Below are positions 1 to 8,673 of a DNA stretch of 48,959 nucleotides, piece by piece. How positions within the stretch are numbered: the stretch's first letter is position 1; the number at the start of each line of letters is the position of its first letter. The DNA is taken from assembly GCA_009692485.1 (NCBI GenBank), contig SHZB01000001.1:1-48959 (forward strand), read 5' to 3'. This DNA is from Myxococcales bacterium (lineage in GTDB: Bacteria; Myxococcota_A; Polyangia; Polyangiales; Polyangiaceae). The translations under genes and the position numbers were made by a program. The notes beneath the pieces were generated by a model that ran no database searches, had not been told where the DNA came from, and saw nothing but the letters and a program-made list of their open reading frames with translations.

Positions 1-1047
1 AAGCTCGAGCAGGCGCGTGAGCGATGAGGTCCGAAGCCGAGCCGATAAATCGAGGAAGATGAAGCTTCCGCCGCGCGGAAGGTGGTGCTCGACACCGATG
101 CGGGCGAGCTCGGCCGATGCGGCGTCGCGAGCCCTTCGATACTCGGCGCGGGCCCGATCGAGCCACTCGTCTCCGGTTCGCAGCGCGGCCACCGCGACAC
201 GCTGCATCGCCACGGGCACGTTGTAGATGGTGTGATTGGACATCCGCAATGCCGCCTCGATGACGCGCGTCGGGCCCGCGATCGAGCCAATTCGAGCACC
301 CGCGAGCGCGTGGCTCTTCGAGAGCGAGTGGCAGGTGATCGTGCGCTCGGACATCCCGGGAAGGTTGCCGATCGAAGGGGCCTCGCCCTCGTACACGAAA
401 TCGCAATAGACCTCGTCTGCGAGCACCCAGAGGTCGTACTCGCATGCAAAGTTCGCGAGCGCCTGAAGCTCGCGTGGGCCAAAGACGTAGCCATCCGGGT
501 TGTTCGGCGACGCGATGTAGATGGCCCGCGTTCGCGCGGTGACCAACGGCTCGAAGACCCGACGGAGCTCGAGCCCGGGTTCTCGATCGAGGCGGGACCT
601 GAGCGGCGCTTCGATCGGCGTGAGTCCAGCGGTGCGCAATACGCCCGGAATGAGCGGCCAATAGGGACTGAGGACGAGCACATCGTCGCCGGGATCGAGC
701 GTGGCGCGGGCAGCACAAAATAGCGCGTGCGTGCAGCCCGAGCCGACGAAGACGTTGCCGCGGCCAGCCACGACGGCGATCCCTTTGCGCTGCAGACGCT
801 CGGCGACAGCCTCCCCTAGCTCGGGCATGCCGCCGACGGCTCCATAGCGTCCGAGCTCGGCGGCTTCGACCTCGGCCGCGGCTCGCAGCGCAAGGTCGGG
901 AGGCATCAAGTGCGTGTCACCGATCTGCAGTGGAATCAGCGTGCCACCGCGCGCACGATGCGCCTCGATGCGCCCATGAAGGGTCGCGAACACGCTGGCG
1001 CGAACCTCGGACGCCGAAGCCGACAGGCGTGGCTTGTGGGCGCTCAC
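1..1047 (-). CDS. Class I/II PLP-dependent aminotransferase, C-terminus cut by window edge
   Basis: A fold-type I aminotransferase; 349 codons are visible and the end lies left of the window, which is why the ORF track misses it. Reading the minus strand gives AIYIASPNNPDG, the conserved N-P-D/G substrate and cofactor region, followed by SLSKSHALAGARIG, in which the Lys of SLSK is the expected Schiff-base lysine. The GTG start at 1047 is preceded by GAGGG and lies 6 bases after the stop of the EnvC-like gene, so it is probably the last gene of the ftsE-ftsX transcript. The amino-acid substrate cannot be told from these motifs; a link to cell-wall amino acids would be guesswork from the neighbours. 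Family assignment is firm, specificity unknown. Confidence 0.9.
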   Translation of the reverse strand, partial: MSAHKPRLSASASEVRASVFATLHGRIEAHRARGGTLIPLQIGDTHLMPPDLALRAAAEVEAAELGRYGAVGGMPELGEAVAERLQRKGIAVVAGRGNVFVGSGCTHALFCAARATLDPGDDVLVLSPYWPLIPGVLRTAGLTPIEAPLRSRLDREPGLELRRVFEPLVTARTRAIYIASPNNPDGYVFGPRELQALANFACEYDLWVLADEVYCDFVYEGEAPSIGNLPGMSERTITCHSLSKSHALAGARIGSIAGPTRVIEAALRMSNHTIYNVPVAMQRVAVAALRTGDEWLDRARAEYRRARDAASAELARIGVEHHLPRGGSFIFLDLSARLRTSSLTRLLEL

Positions 1048-1053
1048 CCCTCG

Positions 1054-2115
1054 TCAGAGCCCGAGCCACGGGACCGGATCGAGCAGGTTGTGCCCGAAGC
1101 GAAGCTCGAAATGCAGCGTCGCGGGCTGGTCGGCGCGGCGCTCGATGCGACCGATGCGCCCTCGCTCGGGCAGCACGTCGCCGACCTTTGCGTCGAGCCT
1201 TTGAAGCGCACCGTAAACGGAGAAATAGCGGTCGCCATGATCGACGACGGCCGTGAGCGCGCCATCGTTCTCTCCGGCGAACACGACCGTGCCACCGTGC
1301 ACCGCGCGCACGATCGTGTCGCGGGCAGCGCGAAGGGAAATGCTGCGAGCCTCACGGGTGACGCCGGGCGTGACTTCGGCGCGGCCAGCGAGCGGAAACG
1401 AGAGCCGTCCGCGCATCGAGGTGAAGCTCGCCAGCGGGTCGCCGGTCAGGGGCCCCGTGTCCGCGCCATAGACGGCGAGATGCCCGACAGCGCGATCGCC
1501 AAACGCTCGGGTAAACGCGTCGCGCCGTTCGTCGGCCTCTTGCATCGCCGCACGCGCCCGCCTCATCGCCTCGCGCTGAATGAGCAGCGGGGCCTTTTCA
1601 ACGCGCACCCGACGCAGCTCTTTCGTGAGCGTGGCTTGTCGCTCACGGATCTCGCGCGCCTCGGTGATGTCAGAGATGAGAGCCGTCCGTGTTCGCTCGA
1701 CCGTGTTTGCGTGGTCGACGAGCGCGTCGAAGCCGCCGCCGACCGGAAGCATGCCCGCGCGCACCAGCCTGAAATACTGCCGGCCGCGAGCCGTCATTCG
1801 CTTCTTCAACAGGATCAGCTTGTCCGCCATCGGAGCAAGCTCCGCGTCGAGGACGCGCTCGTGCTCGTCGGCCCGCGCCAACAAGCGATCGAAATCTGCG
1901 CTCGAGTCGAGCACGAAGCGCGGGTCGGCATCACGGGTCTCACTGGCGTGCCGCGAACGCGCCGCGTTTGATGGAAGTGGCACGTAGGCGCCCGCCGTGC
2001 CCGCGACGAGTAACGCTAAAAAGAGCGGCAACGCCTGGCGCTTCTTCACCGGCAGCCGACGGGACTCGGCCGAAAGTAGCCGTCGCGCACGTGGCTCTGA
2101 GGACTCGGCGGCCAT
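1054..2115 (-). CDS. EnvC-like murein hydrolase activator (coiled coil plus degenerate LytM/M23 domain)
   Basis: Probable periplasmic partner of FtsEX that activates cell-wall amidases at division. After a hydrophobic segment (LPLFLALLVAGTAGAY) that fits a Sec signal or anchor, residues about 60-200 are Arg/Glu/Ala-rich and coiled-coil-like. The last 110 residues are LytM-like (VRAVHGGTVVFAG, VVDHGDRYFSVYG, LHFELRFGHNLLDPVPWL). The first zinc motif is absent (REARSISLRAARD stands where H-x3-D is expected) and the HxH is HFE, so the domain should be catalytically dead, as in EnvC and unlike active M23 peptidases. ATG 2115 follows the ftsX stop by one base; an in-frame GTG at 2049 sits closer to the signal sequence and is an alternative start. 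Confidence 0.8.
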   Translation of the reverse strand: MAAESSEPRARRLLSAESRRLPVKKRQALPLFLALLVAGTAGAYVPLPSNAARSRHASETRDADPRFVLDSSADFDRLLARADEHERVLDAELAPMADKLILLKKRMTARGRQYFRLVRAGMLPVGGGFDALVDHANTVERTRTALISDITEAREIRERQATLTKELRRVRVEKAPLLIQREAMRRARAAMQEADERRDAFTRAFGDRAVGHLAVYGADTGPLTGDPLASFTSMRGRLSFPLAGRAEVTPGVTREARSISLRAARDTIVRAVHGGTVVFAGENDGALTAVVDHGDRYFSVYGALQRLDAKVGDVLPERGRIGRIERRADQPATLHFELRFGHNLLDPVPWLGL

Positions 2116-2116
2116 C

Positions 2117-3004
2117 TCAGAGCTGCACCGCTTTGCGGAGGCTGAGCCAAGACGCCGAGGCTCCGAGGATTCCGCCGACGGCGATCATGAGGGCCATCGC
2201 GCTGAGCGGCAAGAAGACCGGGCTCACCCCGACCAGGGTCGCGAGCTGATCGTCGAAGCGACCGCGCACGACGCTGTAGAGCAGGCCGCTGAGGACGATC
2301 CCGCCGACCGCGCCGGCTATACCCTGGACCGCGCCCTCGACGATGAAGGGGCGGCTCACGAAGCGTGCCGTCGCACCGACGAGCTTGAGCACTTCGATCT
2401 CGACCTTCCGCTTCTCGAGCAAGAGGCGCATGGTCGAGCCGACGACGCTCGCGACGGCCGCGAACACGACCAGGGCGAGCATCACGCTGGCGGTCACTCC
2501 GCCGGTCAGCAAGGCCGAGAGCTTTTCGGTCCACCTTTGGTAGGTCTCGACGGTGTCGACGCTGCGCAGCGCGCGGAGCTTGAGCGCGATAGCTCCGGTC
2601 TCGCGGTCATCGACGGCGTTCGCGAACGCGAGCTCGACCGTGCTCGGAAAGGCGTTGGCGGGGAGGGCCGCGAGCTGCTCGTCACCGCTGCCATTCACGA
2701 TCTCGTGGCGCGCGTCCTCGCTCGATACGTAGCGGACGCGCGTGATGCCGGCAGTCGATTCGAGCGCCTTTACGAGGGCGCTGACGTCCTCCGGAGAGAC
2801 GTCGTCCTTGAGGTACACCGTCGCGCGGCCAGCCCGCGACCAGCGATCGCGAACCGCGGCTAAATTGGTGACGACCAGCAGCGCGGAGGCGAGGCACACG
2901 AACGCGACCGCGAGGGAAAACACGCTGAGCACCTGGAGCCTCCAGTTGCTGCGCCCTGCGCGCCATGTGCCGAGGAAGCGGTAGCTCGGATCGTCGCCCA
3001 ACAT
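2117..3004 (-). CDS. ftsX: Cell division protein FtsX (ABC transporter-like permease)
   Basis: Inner-membrane half of the FtsEX complex, which transmits ATP hydrolysis to periplasmic amidase regulators. At 295 residues it is of normal length, with one segment at about 24-47, an extracytoplasmic domain (about 50-165), then three more membrane segments (about 168-190, 220-246, 262-285), the typical 1+3 topology. The KRKVEIEVLKLVGATARFV stretch after the second segment is the FtsX-type coupling region that docks on FtsE. The ORF track starts at a TTG at 3061, but ATG 3004 is preferred: GGAGA lies 4-9 bases upstream and the frame then begins 13 bases after the ftsE stop instead of overlapping it. 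Confidence 0.9.
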   Translation of the reverse strand: MLGDDPSYRFLGTWRAGRSNWRLQVLSVFSLAVAFVCLASALLVVTNLAAVRDRWSRAGRATVYLKDDVSPEDVSALVKALESTAGITRVRYVSSEDARHEIVNGSGDEQLAALPANAFPSTVELAFANAVDDRETGAIALKLRALRSVDTVETYQRWTEKLSALLTGGVTASVMLALVVFAAVASVVGSTMRLLLEKRKVEIEVLKLVGATARFVSRPFIVEGAVQGIAGAVGGIVLSGLLYSVVRGRFDDQLATLVGVSPVFLPLSAMALMIAVGGILGASASWLSLRKAVQL

Positions 3005-3017
3005 CGGTTCTCCGCGA

Positions 3018-3806
3018 CTAGACGGCGACGCGAAGGCCGCTGTCTTGTTCATGCCAATCAAACGAAGGCAGCCCGTGCGTTACGTCGGTGGCCTTGCCGT
3101 CATCGAGGACGACGACGCGCCGATCGCGAATGTCGAGCAGCGATCGATCGTGGGTAGCGAACAACACCGTCGTCCCGAGGGAGTGGAGATCCTCGAAGAG
3201 CCCGAGAATGTCGATCGCGAGCTGTGGATCCAGGTTGCCGGTCGGCTCGTCTGCGAGCAAGAGCGCGGGCTCCCCGACGATCGCGCGGGCGACGCTCACA
3301 CGCTGCTGCTCGCCACCCGACAAAAACTTGGCTTTCGTGCCGCCTCGGCCGCTGAGCCCAACCTTCTCGAGCGTCTCGCCGACCCGGGTACGAATCACGC
3401 GCGAAGGCAGACCGACGACCTCGAGCGCGATCGCCACGTTCTCGAACGCCGACCATTCCGGTACGAGCTTGAAGTCCTGGAAGACGACACCGATGTTCCG
3501 CCGTAGCGCCGGCACCGAGTCGTCCCGCAAGCGCACGATGTCGCGCCCCATGAATCGGATCACGCCATCGTCGGGCAGCTCCGCGCGAAAGAGGAGCCGC
3601 AAGAAGGTGCTCTTGCCGGAGCCCGAGGGGCCCGTGACGAAAATGAACTCGCCGCGTTCGATGCTGAGCGAGAGCGAGCGCAAGACCGGCTGGTCTGCCT
3701 GGTAAGACTTGGACACGTCTTCGCAAACGATGATCGGCTTTTCGGCCGCGGCGGATTCGAAGCGGCGCCCGAGGCCCGACCGTTGCCTGATTGGGGCCGT
3801 CAACAT
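3018..3806 (-). CDS. ftsE: Cell division ATP-binding protein FtsE
   Basis: Cytoplasmic ABC ATPase of FtsEX. It has Walker A GPSGSGKST, Q-loop FQDFKLVPEW, signature LSGGEQQRVSVARAI, Walker B LLLADEPTG and a switch His (FATHDRSLLD). The homologous region begins around PIIVCEDVSKSY. The track extends the frame to 4016, which would run across the divergent PilZ gene start; ATG 3806 (MLTAP) or ATG 3836 (MPKRL) are the plausible starts and neither has a good Shine-Dalgarno sequence, so the N-terminus is uncertain by 10 residues or more. The last ~25 residues after the ABC core (ending DSGLRVAV) are extra and of unknown role. It is the first gene of the ftsE-ftsX-EnvC-like-aminotransferase run and diverges from the PilZ gene. 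Confidence 0.9.
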   Translation of the reverse strand: MLTAPIRQRSGLGRRFESAAAEKPIIVCEDVSKSYQADQPVLRSLSLSIERGEFIFVTGPSGSGKSTFLRLLFRAELPDDGVIRFMGRDIVRLRDDSVPALRRNIGVVFQDFKLVPEWSAFENVAIALEVVGLPSRVIRTRVGETLEKVGLSGRGGTKAKFLSGGEQQRVSVARAIVGEPALLLADEPTGNLDPQLAIDILGLFEDLHSLGTTVLFATHDRSLLDIRDRRVVVLDDGKATDVTHGLPSFDWHEQDSGLRVAV

Positions 3807-3900
3807 TGGGCAAGCAAGTACCAGGCGCTTTGGCATTGGGAAACTTTTCGGGTGTCGTTTCGAAGCTTGCGGCGCGATTGTTTTGGTAGGCTCGCGCGCG

Positions 3901-4971
3901 ATGGCGGACTCCAAAGAACTGGCGAAAAGTGCGCGCATGACCCTGTCGCAGGGCCTGAGCGCTTTACAAAGCGATGAGCATGGCCCGGCGAGCCTCGGCG
4001 AGGTGATCGAGCACATCGCCGCGACGATGGGGATCCTTCACCGTATCGAGAAGGCCGGCACCGGAGCACCGGACCAGGTGGAAACGGCGCTCGCCAACGT
4101 TCGCACGGTCCTCGACAAGCTTCAGTCGCTCACGGACGCGCACACGTCCGTGGAGCCCGCGATGGAAGCGGTGGCCGGCTCGCTGAGCAAGATCTTTCTG
4201 CTCGCAAAGGCGCTCAAGGCCGAGGCGTCCGTGCCTTCCGCGGCAGCATCGAAACTAGCGACGCCGGCCGCGGGCGCATCGAGTTCAGAAGAGGCCGCGA
4301 CGATGGCGTTCCGTGCGATTCCGCGCTCGGCCGTCCAGCCGCCAACCGCTCAGACTGCGGCTCAGCCATCCGCTCAGCCATCCGCTCAGCCTGCGGCTCA
4401 GCCATCCGCTCAGCCTGCGGCTGCGGCCCCGCGCGCAAAGGATACGGCCTCGCCGCGAAGCACGCGCTCCGGAAAGTCAAACACGGGGCGGATGGCAGCT
4501 ACGCCACAACCCGCTGCTGCCGCGCATGCCGCTGCTCCACAACCCGCTGCTGCCGTGCAGCCTGCTGCGCCACAACCCGCTGCTGCTGCGCAGCCTGCTG
4601 CGAAGGGCGCTGCGAATGTGGGATCGACCGGCGAGAAGAAGGGCACGCGAACCTTCGATGTCGAGCTGGGCGCACACTCCGGCTCGAATTTCTACAAGGG
4701 TCTGAGCGGCAACGACGTCATCGATCACGGCGGGCTCTTCGTCGCCACGTACACGATCCCCACCGTCGGAACCGCCGTAACACTTCACATCATGATGCCT
4801 GGCGATCTCGAGTTCGACGCGGATGGCGTGGTGCAGTGGACGCGCGACACCCGCGGTGGAGAGTCAGAGCCCGGGTTCGGGGCGCGCATCACCCGCATCG
4901 CGTCCGAGGGAAAACAGCTCGTCTACCGTTACGTTCGCAATCGCGAGCCGATCTTCTACGACGACATGTGA
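3901..4971 (+). CDS. PilZ-domain protein (TIGR02266-like) with Pro/Ala/Gln linker
   Basis: A 356-residue cytoplasmic protein with three parts: a helical N-terminal region (about 1-105), a low-complexity linker, and a C-terminal PilZ-like domain (about 240-356). The domain contains SGSNFYKGLSGNDVIDHGG and GLFVATYTIPTVGTAVTLH, the pattern of the PilZ paralogue family common in myxobacteria, which is a candidate c-di-GMP sensor. The canonical RxxxR and DxSxxG ligand motifs are not clearly intact, so nucleotide binding is uncertain. The linker comprises AQPS/AQPA repeats (12-bp units near 4363-4425) and a second ~33-bp PQPAAA set near 4502-4603. ATG 3901 is chosen over the track start because coding-like composition begins there. 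Its TGA overlaps the GTG of the next gene (GTGA), so the two are probably translationally coupled. Confidence 0.8.
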   Translation: MADSKELAKSARMTLSQGLSALQSDEHGPASLGEVIEHIAATMGILHRIEKAGTGAPDQVETALANVRTVLDKLQSLTDAHTSVEPAMEAVAGSLSKIFLLAKALKAEASVPSAAASKLATPAAGASSSEEAATMAFRAIPRSAVQPPTAQTAAQPSAQPSAQPAAQPSAQPAAAAPRAKDTASPRSTRSGKSNTGRMAATPQPAAAAHAAAPQPAAAVQPAAPQPAAAAQPAAKGAANVGSTGEKKGTRTFDVELGAHSGSNFYKGLSGNDVIDHGGLFVATYTIPTVGTAVTLHIMMPGDLEFDADGVVQWTRDTRGGESEPGFGARITRIASEGKQLVYRYVRNREPIFYDDM

Positions 4972-7900
4972 GCCCTCTTCGCGGCCACCTGCGCCTCGCT
5001 GCCCTTGGACTCATCCTATTCGCGGCGCTCCTGTTCGCACCTCGGGCGCTGGCGGGCGGCGATCCAACGCTCTCTTGGTGGACGCTCGAAACAGCGCATT
5101 TCCGGGTCCATTACGACAAGAAGCTCGAGCCTATCGCCGAGCGGGTCGCGCGCCTGTGTGAGTCGATCCACGAGACGCTGGTCGAGCCGCTTGGCCACGC
5201 GCCGCGTGCACGGACCGAGGTCGCGCTCAGCGACGTGACCGACAGCGCGAACGGCTCAGCCACGCCCGTGCCGTTCAACGCGGTGCGCCTTTTCGTGACG
5301 GCGCCGTCGGATCTCTCGCCGCTCCACGACTACGACGATTGGTACCTGGGCTTGATGACCCACGAGTACGCCCACATCCTGCACACCGACAACATCTCTG
5401 GCGTGCCCGCGCTGCTCAACACCATTATCGGCAAGACCGTCGCGCCAAATCAGGCGCAGCCACGGTGGTTTCTCGAGGGTCTCGCCGTCGTTGTCGAGAG
5501 CGACTTCACGAGCGCCGGGCGCATTCGGTCCACGCTCTTCGATGCCTACCTGCGCGCGGACGTCCTCGCCGACAACGTCGCCCGACTCGATCAGTTTTCG
5601 AACAACGCGCAGCGCTGGCCGCAAGGCAGTCTCTGGTACCTGTACGGCGCACGCTTCCTTCATTTCATCAGCGAGCTCTACGGGCGCGATGCGCTCCGAG
5701 CCGTCCTCGCGGATTACGGCTCGACGGTGATTCCGTGGGGGATCAACCGCGCGATTCGGCGCCAGACCGGCCACACCTACGAAGAACTCTACCGCGGGTT
5801 CGTGAGCGAGCTGAAGAGCAGTTACGCACGGCAACTGGCCAGCGTACATCGCCGCGGCTTACGCGAAGGGACACGCCTCACCGCGCGTGGCCGCCTCGCC
5901 TTCTACCCATCGTTCGTGCCGCAAATTGCGGGAAAGTACGTGGCTGGTGGCGCAGCGCTCATCTACCATCGCGACGATTTCGATTCGCGCGCCGGGCTCT
6001 ATCAGCTCGATCTCGACGCGAGCGGTACGGTGACAAACGAGCGGCTGGTCGCCCGCACGGTCGGAGACGCTCCGGTGGCGCACGACCCGCAGGGCAATCT
6101 CTGGTTCTCGAGCACGGTTCCGTTTCGGCAAATCTATCGCCGAACGGACCTGTTTCAGCTCACGCGCGGTCACGATGCGCCCGAGGGAGACGAGCCCAGC
6201 CGCCGCCGACTCTCGATTGGCATGCGCGCGACGGCGCCAAGCATCAGCCCGGACGGGAGACTCGTCGTGTTCACCGTCAATCATCAAGGCACGACGACGC
6301 TCTCGGTGGCACCCATTCTCGAGACGGGCAGCCGCGAGACTGGCAGTTCCGAAACCGGCAGTCCCGAGACTGGCAGTCCCGCAATTGGCATTCTCAAGAC
6401 TGGCAGTCCCGCAATTGGCATTCTCAAGACTGGCAGTCTCAGCAGTGCCATTCTCGGCGACGTCCGTCCGCTCGTGCGCCCTGCCCATGCCTTCGACCAG
6501 GCGTACACGCCGCGGTTTTCGCCGGACGGGCGTTTCGTTGCGTACAGTGCCTGGAAACAGGGCGGATTTCGCGATGTGCAGCTCGTCGACGTGAGCACGG
6601 GGCGGGTCCGCGAGCTCACCCATGACCGTGCGCTCGACCTCGAGCCCTGCTGGTCGCCCGACGGCGCGCGAATCTACTTTGCATCGGATCGAACCGGGAT
6701 CTTCAACATCTACGAGCTCGAGCTCGAGACCGGAAGACTCGCCCAAGTCACGAACGTGCGGACCGCCGCCGTGATGCCCGCGATCAGCCCCGACGGAAGG
6801 CGACTCGTCTACGTCGGGTATACCTCCCGAGGCTATGACCTCTTCACGATGCCGCTCGAGCGAGACCGCTTCCTCGCGGCCCTGCCGGCGCTCGTCGATC
6901 GTCCGCGTCGCGCCGCTCCGATACCGCCCACCGCGTTCAAGAAACACCGCTACGACCCGCTCGGTACGCTGACGCCGCGCGCCTACACCTTCAGCTCAGC
7001 TCCCGGAAGCTTCGGCTCGAACGCCTACACGTTTCGCGCGTCAGGCGCCGACATGGCCGGCCTTCACGCCTTCGCCTTCGCCATCGTGGCCGACCCAGCC
7101 GCGCCCCTTCCGCAAGCCTCGCTCGATTACGACTACGGGCGACTTCCCGTCGATCTCGGCGTCAGCATTGCCAATCGCGTCGTGCCGCGCACGGACTACC
7201 GAATAGCGGACCAGAACCCCGAATATATCGAGAAGAGCTTCAGCGTTCGCACGACGGCCGGCTACCGCATTCCGAGCGAGTTTGCCTCGCAGTCCTTGAG
7301 TCTCAGCTACTCAGCGAGCGTGCTTGACCGGGCATTGCCAGTCGCCAGCGTGACGCCCGACCCGTATGCCGCGCTGACGCTGCAGCCGCTGGGGGGATTC
7401 CTCGGCACCGTTCGGCTCGGCTATTCGCTGTCTCGCACCGAGAGCGGGCATTCGGCGGCCGGATCGCGGCGGGGCTACGCTCTCTCGTTGTCGGTCGACG
7501 CCGCAGATCGCTTCACCGGCTCGAGCGAGTCGTTTTATTCGGCGAGCTACAACGCGGTTGGCTATTTGCCAATGCCGTGGCGCGGCAATCACGTCTTGGC
7601 GTTGCGTAGCGCCGGCGGCATGTCGACGGGCAGCTACGCGCGGCGTGGAACCTTCTACGTCGGTGGTTACGACCTCGAGCGGAACGACCTTCTCGACACG
7701 CTGCTTTCAGGCGGCGGAGGCAGCGGCGGATTCGTCTTGCGCGGGTATCCGCCGAGCGCCTTCAAGGGCTCCACGTTTCTGTTGGAGACAGCCGAATACC
7801 GCCTTCCCATCGCGACCCCCGACCGTGGCCCATCGACCTTGCCCGCTTACCTGAGGCGCATCGATGCGAGCCTGTTCATCGACTACGGCGGGGCCTTCGA

Positions 7901-8111
7901 CGAATTCGATTTTCGCGCCGTGCACGCGGCCTCGAATGGCGCCTTGATCGACAGCCCCGCGTTGCATACCGGCGCCGGCGCGGAGCTGTGGTTCGGCGCG
8001 ACGCTTGGCTACGTCTTCGATTTCACCATGCGGCTCGGCTACGCCTTCGGTTTCAGCAGCGGACGCGTCGACGGTGGACAGCCCTACTTCCTCGCCGCGA
8101 GCGCATTCTGA
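4968..8111 (+). CDS. Secreted gluzincin-like peptidase / TolB-type propeller / outer-membrane barrel fusion
   Basis: A 1047-residue envelope protein. It starts at GTG 4968 with a clear signal peptide (LRLAALGLILFAALLFAPRALA). Residues about 30-290 form a peptidase-MA-like zincin domain: HEYAH at about 132-136 and the third-ligand region WFLEGLAV with Glu at about 170. About 300-640 holds PD40/TolB-type repeats (ISPDGRLVVFT, FSPDGRFVAYS, WSPDGARIYFAS, ISPDGRRLVYVG). The final ~330 residues look like a beta-barrel, with Omp85-like VLRGYPPSAF and AEYRLPI motifs and a terminal Phe (FLAASAF) typical of BAM substrates. A loop of nine 5-residue repeats (ETGSP/AIGIL/KTGSP) interrupts the propeller. 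Likely role: outer-membrane-tethered protease or maturation factor; substrate unknown. Translationally coupled to the PilZ gene. Confidence 0.8.
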   Translation: MSPLRGHLRLAALGLILFAALLFAPRALAGGDPTLSWWTLETAHFRVHYDKKLEPIAERVARLCESIHETLVEPLGHAPRARTEVALSDVTDSANGSATPVPFNAVRLFVTAPSDLSPLHDYDDWYLGLMTHEYAHILHTDNISGVPALLNTIIGKTVAPNQAQPRWFLEGLAVVVESDFTSAGRIRSTLFDAYLRADVLADNVARLDQFSNNAQRWPQGSLWYLYGARFLHFISELYGRDALRAVLADYGSTVIPWGINRAIRRQTGHTYEELYRGFVSELKSSYARQLASVHRRGLREGTRLTARGRLAFYPSFVPQIAGKYVAGGAALIYHRDDFDSRAGLYQLDLDASGTVTNERLVARTVGDAPVAHDPQGNLWFSSTVPFRQIYRRTDLFQLTRGHDAPEGDEPSRRRLSIGMRATAPSISPDGRLVVFTVNHQGTTTLSVAPILETGSRETGSSETGSPETGSPAIGILKTGSPAIGILKTGSLSSAILGDVRPLVRPAHAFDQAYTPRFSPDGRFVAYSAWKQGGFRDVQLVDVSTGRVRELTHDRALDLEPCWSPDGARIYFASDRTGIFNIYELELETGRLAQVTNVRTAAVMPAISPDGRRLVYVGYTSRGYDLFTMPLERDRFLAALPALVDRPRRAAPIPPTAFKKHRYDPLGTLTPRAYTFSSAPGSFGSNAYTFRASGADMAGLHAFAFAIVADPAAPLPQASLDYDYGRLPVDLGVSIANRVVPRTDYRIADQNPEYIEKSFSVRTTAGYRIPSEFASQSLSLSYSASVLDRALPVASVTPDPYAALTLQPLGGFLGTVRLGYSLSRTESGHSAAGSRRGYALSLSVDAADRFTGSSESFYSASYNAVGYLPMPWRGNHVLALRSAGGMSTGSYARRGTFYVGGYDLERNDLLDTLLSGGGGSGGFVLRGYPPSAFKGSTFLLETAEYRLPIATPDRGPSTLPAYLRRIDASLFIDYGGAFDEFDFRAVHAASNGALIDSPALHTGAGAELWFGATLGYVFDFTMRLGYAFGFSSGRVDGGQPYFLAASAF
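6321..6455 (+). repeat. In-frame 15-bp tandem repeat, nine units
   Basis: Units such as gagactggcagtccc and gcaattggcattctc follow one another without a break and alternate in the second half to make a 30-bp higher-order unit. They encode ETGSR, ETGSS, ETGSP, ETGSP, AIGIL, KTGSP, AIGIL, KTGSL, SSAIL inside the propeller region, probably as an exposed loop. Confidence 0.9.
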
Positions 8112-8178
8112 CGGGCACCATGAGCGCCTTGTTCCAAAAAACTTGGCCCGCGCTCGCCTTCCGCCATACCGCGGCCGC

Positions 8179-8673
8179 ATGCGTTGGTGGACCTTTGCGT
8201 GTTTGTTTTCAGCGGCGTGCATTGCGCCTCCGAGCTCCGCCGAGCGACTTGCTCATTCGGCCTACGAGCTGAACATGGCCACGCGCTTCGGGCGCATGGA
8301 CATCGCCGTCGCGAACGTCGCCGCTGACGCGCAGGCGGAGTTTTCGCGCCGGCACCGCGGCTGGGGACGCGACATGCGCATCGTCGATGTCGAGCTGCTC
8401 GGAATGCAGCTCGCGCGCCAGGACGAAGCCGAAGTCGAGCTGAGCGTGAGCTGGCATCGCCCCGACGAGACGACCCTCCGCACGACCACGGTGGCGCAGC
8501 GCTGGCGCAACCAGAAAGGCGACTGGAAGCTCATGACAGAAACGCCAACGAGCGGCTCGTCCGAACTCTTCCCACCGCCCAAAGCAGACGCGCCGCCCAA
8601 AGCTGACGCGCCTTCCAACGCAGACGCGCCGCCCCAAGCAGACGCGCCGCTCAAAGCAGACGCGCCTTCCTAA
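8179..8673 (+). CDS. Small exported protein with repeated KADAPP tail
   Basis: I do not recognise the family. The 164-residue product begins MRWWTFACLFSAACIAPPSSAE, a signal peptide that may be a lipoprotein signal (SAAC), although the position -3 residue is poor for a lipobox. The middle (about 20-125) has helical and strand segments with a VSWHRPDE...TTVAQRWRNQKGDWKL pattern resembling a small SnoaL/NTF2-like fold, a weak impression only. The C-terminus is a run of six-residue units (PPKADA, PSNADA, PPQADA, PLKADA) from an 18-bp tandem repeat that continues past the stop codon. ATG 8179 is chosen for the signal peptide; the track start lies inside the upstream gene. It follows the peptidase/barrel gene by 67 bases and may share its transcript. 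Confidence 0.65.
   Translation: MRWWTFACLFSAACIAPPSSAERLAHSAYELNMATRFGRMDIAVANVAADAQAEFSRRHRGWGRDMRIVDVELLGMQLARQDEAEVELSVSWHRPDETTLRTTTVAQRWRNQKGDWKLMTETPTSGSSELFPPPKADAPPKADAPSNADAPPQADAPLKADAPS

Noticed and set aside
82-723. Plus-strand ORF of 213 aa
   Set aside because: It is the reverse complement of the aminotransferase gene, whose motifs (SPNNPDG, SLSK) are clear on the minus strand; the plus product is Arg-rich and without motifs.
910-1971. Plus-strand ORF of 353 aa
   Set aside because: Antisense to the EnvC-like gene; no protein-like features. Long antisense ORFs are expected at this GC content.
5859-6947. Minus-strand ORF of 362 aa
   Set aside because: Antisense shadow of the peptidase/propeller gene; its NCGTASLENA repeats are just the 15-bp array read backwards.
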